Assembly (NCBI GenBank): GCA_903935355.1
Contig: CAIZRK010000020.1
Coordinates: 1-64,000 of the forward strand
Source of the DNA: an uncultured beta proteobacterium
Lineage (GTDB): Bacteria; Pseudomonadota; Gammaproteobacteria; Burkholderiales; Burkholderiaceae
DNA: 64,000 nucleotides
Direction of reading: 5' to 3'
How positions within the stretch are numbered: position 1 is the stretch's first letter; every line of letters begins with the position of its first letter. A program made the translations under genes and the position numbers. The notes below the pieces were generated by a model. That model had not been told where the DNA came from and ran no database searches. It saw only the letters and a list, made by a program, of their open reading frames with translations. This document shows positions 63,432 through 64,000 of this stretch, piece after piece.

Positions 63432-64000
63432 GTACGTATTCAAGAGTGGCTGGAACGGGAAGTTATCTTCCTGAGCAGCGTTTAAGCAATCAAGATTTGG
63501 TGGAGCGCTTAGCGAAGATTGGACTTGAGACCAGTGATGAATGGATTTTTACTCGTAGTGGAATTTCTGCGCGTCATTTTGCCGCCGATGATCAGCTCAC
63601 TAGTGATTTAGCGGTTAATGCAGCTCAAATGGCACTAGAGAGTGCCGGCTTAACATCAGAAGATCTCGATCTGATTATTTTGGCTACCTCTACCCCTGAT
63701 CATTTGGGCGGCTTTCCAAGCACTGCATGCGTAGTACAAGATAAATTGGGCGCACATACCAATTGCGCAGCTTTTGATGTGCAGGCCGTTTGTGCAGGAT
63801 TTACCTATGCGTTAGCTATTGCAGATGCTTTTATTCGCACAGGTAGTTATAAAAAAGTCTTAGTGCTTGGCGCAGAAACTTTTTCTCGTATTTTGGATTT
63901 TCAAGATCGCACCACTTCCGTTTTATTTGGCGATGGTGCTGGAGCTGTCGTACTTGAAGCCTCTTCAGAGCGCGGTATTCTGTCTACTGCTTTGCATGCA
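63428..64000 (+). CDS. fabH: 3-oxoacyl-ACP synthase III, C-terminus cut off by the window edge
   Basis: Partial gene of 191 codons with no stop before the right edge. FabH starts fatty acid synthesis by joining acetyl-CoA and malonyl-ACP. The catalytic cysteine is C122 in [14 protein letters not shown]. The N-terminus [19 protein letters not shown] and [14 protein letters not shown] are family motifs. The catalytic His and Asn lie beyond the window. It overlaps plsX by 4 bases, and fab genes probably follow. Confidence 0.96.
   Translation, partial: MSTYSRVAGTGSYLPEQRLSNQDLVERLAKIGLETSDEWIFTRSGISARHFAADDQLTSDLAVNAAQMALESAGLTSEDLDLIILATSTPDHLGGFPSTACVVQDKLGAHTNCAAFDVQAVCAGFTYALAIADAFIRTGSYKKVLVLGAETFSRILDFQDRTTSVLFGDGAGAVVLEASSERGILSTALHA

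Noticed and set aside
1..64000. CRISPR arrays, insertion sequences, tRNA and rRNA genes
   Set aside because: No regularly spaced repeats, transposase motifs or tRNA cloverleaf sequences were seen other than the tRNA-like domain of tmRNA. I read by eye, so a single diverged element could be missed.

Overview
The window is about 64 kb of a compact bacterial chromosome of moderate GC. It most likely comes from a free-living beta-proteobacterium of the Burkholderiaceae, and Polynucleobacter or a close relative fits best. The clues are a one-piece tmRNA with the tag ANDERFALAA, the block gyrA-serC-pheA-hisC-tyrA-aroA-cmk-rpsA-ihfB-lapB-ugd-hldA-hldD, the block DUF177-rpmF-plsX-fabH, ubiquinone genes, and very short intergenic gaps. 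The genus is my inference from gene content and protein style; no search was run.

Layout. 1-1210: the left edge holds the first 230 codons of a tyrosine integrase lying against the 3' end of the tmRNA gene ssrA, so a genomic island or prophage probably continues to the left. 1283-3332 (minus): gph, ubiG and an OmpA-family protein. 3493-14653 (plus): gyrA, then a tightly coupled serine/aromatic amino acid block, cmk, rpsA and ihfB. 14714-22234: lapB, ugd, heptose synthesis (hldA, hldD), a UbiH/UbiM-type monooxygenase on the opposite strand, a ComEA-like protein and cysM. 22231-30867: mltB, an HDAC-fold deacetylase, an acyl-CoA ligase/ETF/acyl-CoA dehydrogenase group, and two small envelope proteins. 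31115-33331: the ribosome and tRNA-modification operon rpsP-rimM-trmD-rplS. 33397-43821: housekeeping genes (Nudix hydrolase, CobD-like, rsgA, M48 protease, orn, mog, pmbA, folA, thyA, ferredoxin reductase, ferredoxin) plus an orphan TakP-like TRAP binding protein. 43940-50735: a remnant of a hydroxyacid dehydrogenase gene, a PanE-like reductase, an unrecognised protein, a full TRAP transporter and a complete 2-hydroxyacid dehydrogenase. 50741-56813 (minus): rne followed by moaA-mobA-moeA and a small membrane protein. 57265-64000: rluC, an HAD phosphatase, an S49 peptidase, a tetrapyrrole-methylase-fold methyltransferase, maf, then DUF177-rpmF-plsX-fabH, running off the right edge.

How the genes fit together. 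Most of the window is core metabolism and information processing. Chorismate flows through aroA, pheA and tyrA with the aminotransferases hisC and serC in one transcription unit. ugd, hldA and hldD make sugar precursors for the outer membrane, next to LapB, which controls LPS synthesis. ETF, acyl-CoA dehydrogenase and an acyl-CoA ligase form a small acid-oxidation module. The TRAP transporter and hydroxyacid dehydrogenase suggest use of 2-oxo or 2-hydroxy acids from the water.

I found no CRISPR array, no insertion sequence, no tRNA gene apart from the tRNA-like part of tmRNA, and no convincing undescribed multi-gene system. The most interesting items are regulatory or evolutionary: a possibly leaderless gyrA promoter overlapping the ompA promoter, the integrase/ssrA junction with short repeats, a decayed hydroxyacid dehydrogenase fragment, a terminator between TRAP binding-protein and permease genes, a long structured rne leader, and an FNR-like site upstream of an oxygen-dependent ubiquinone hydroxylase candidate.
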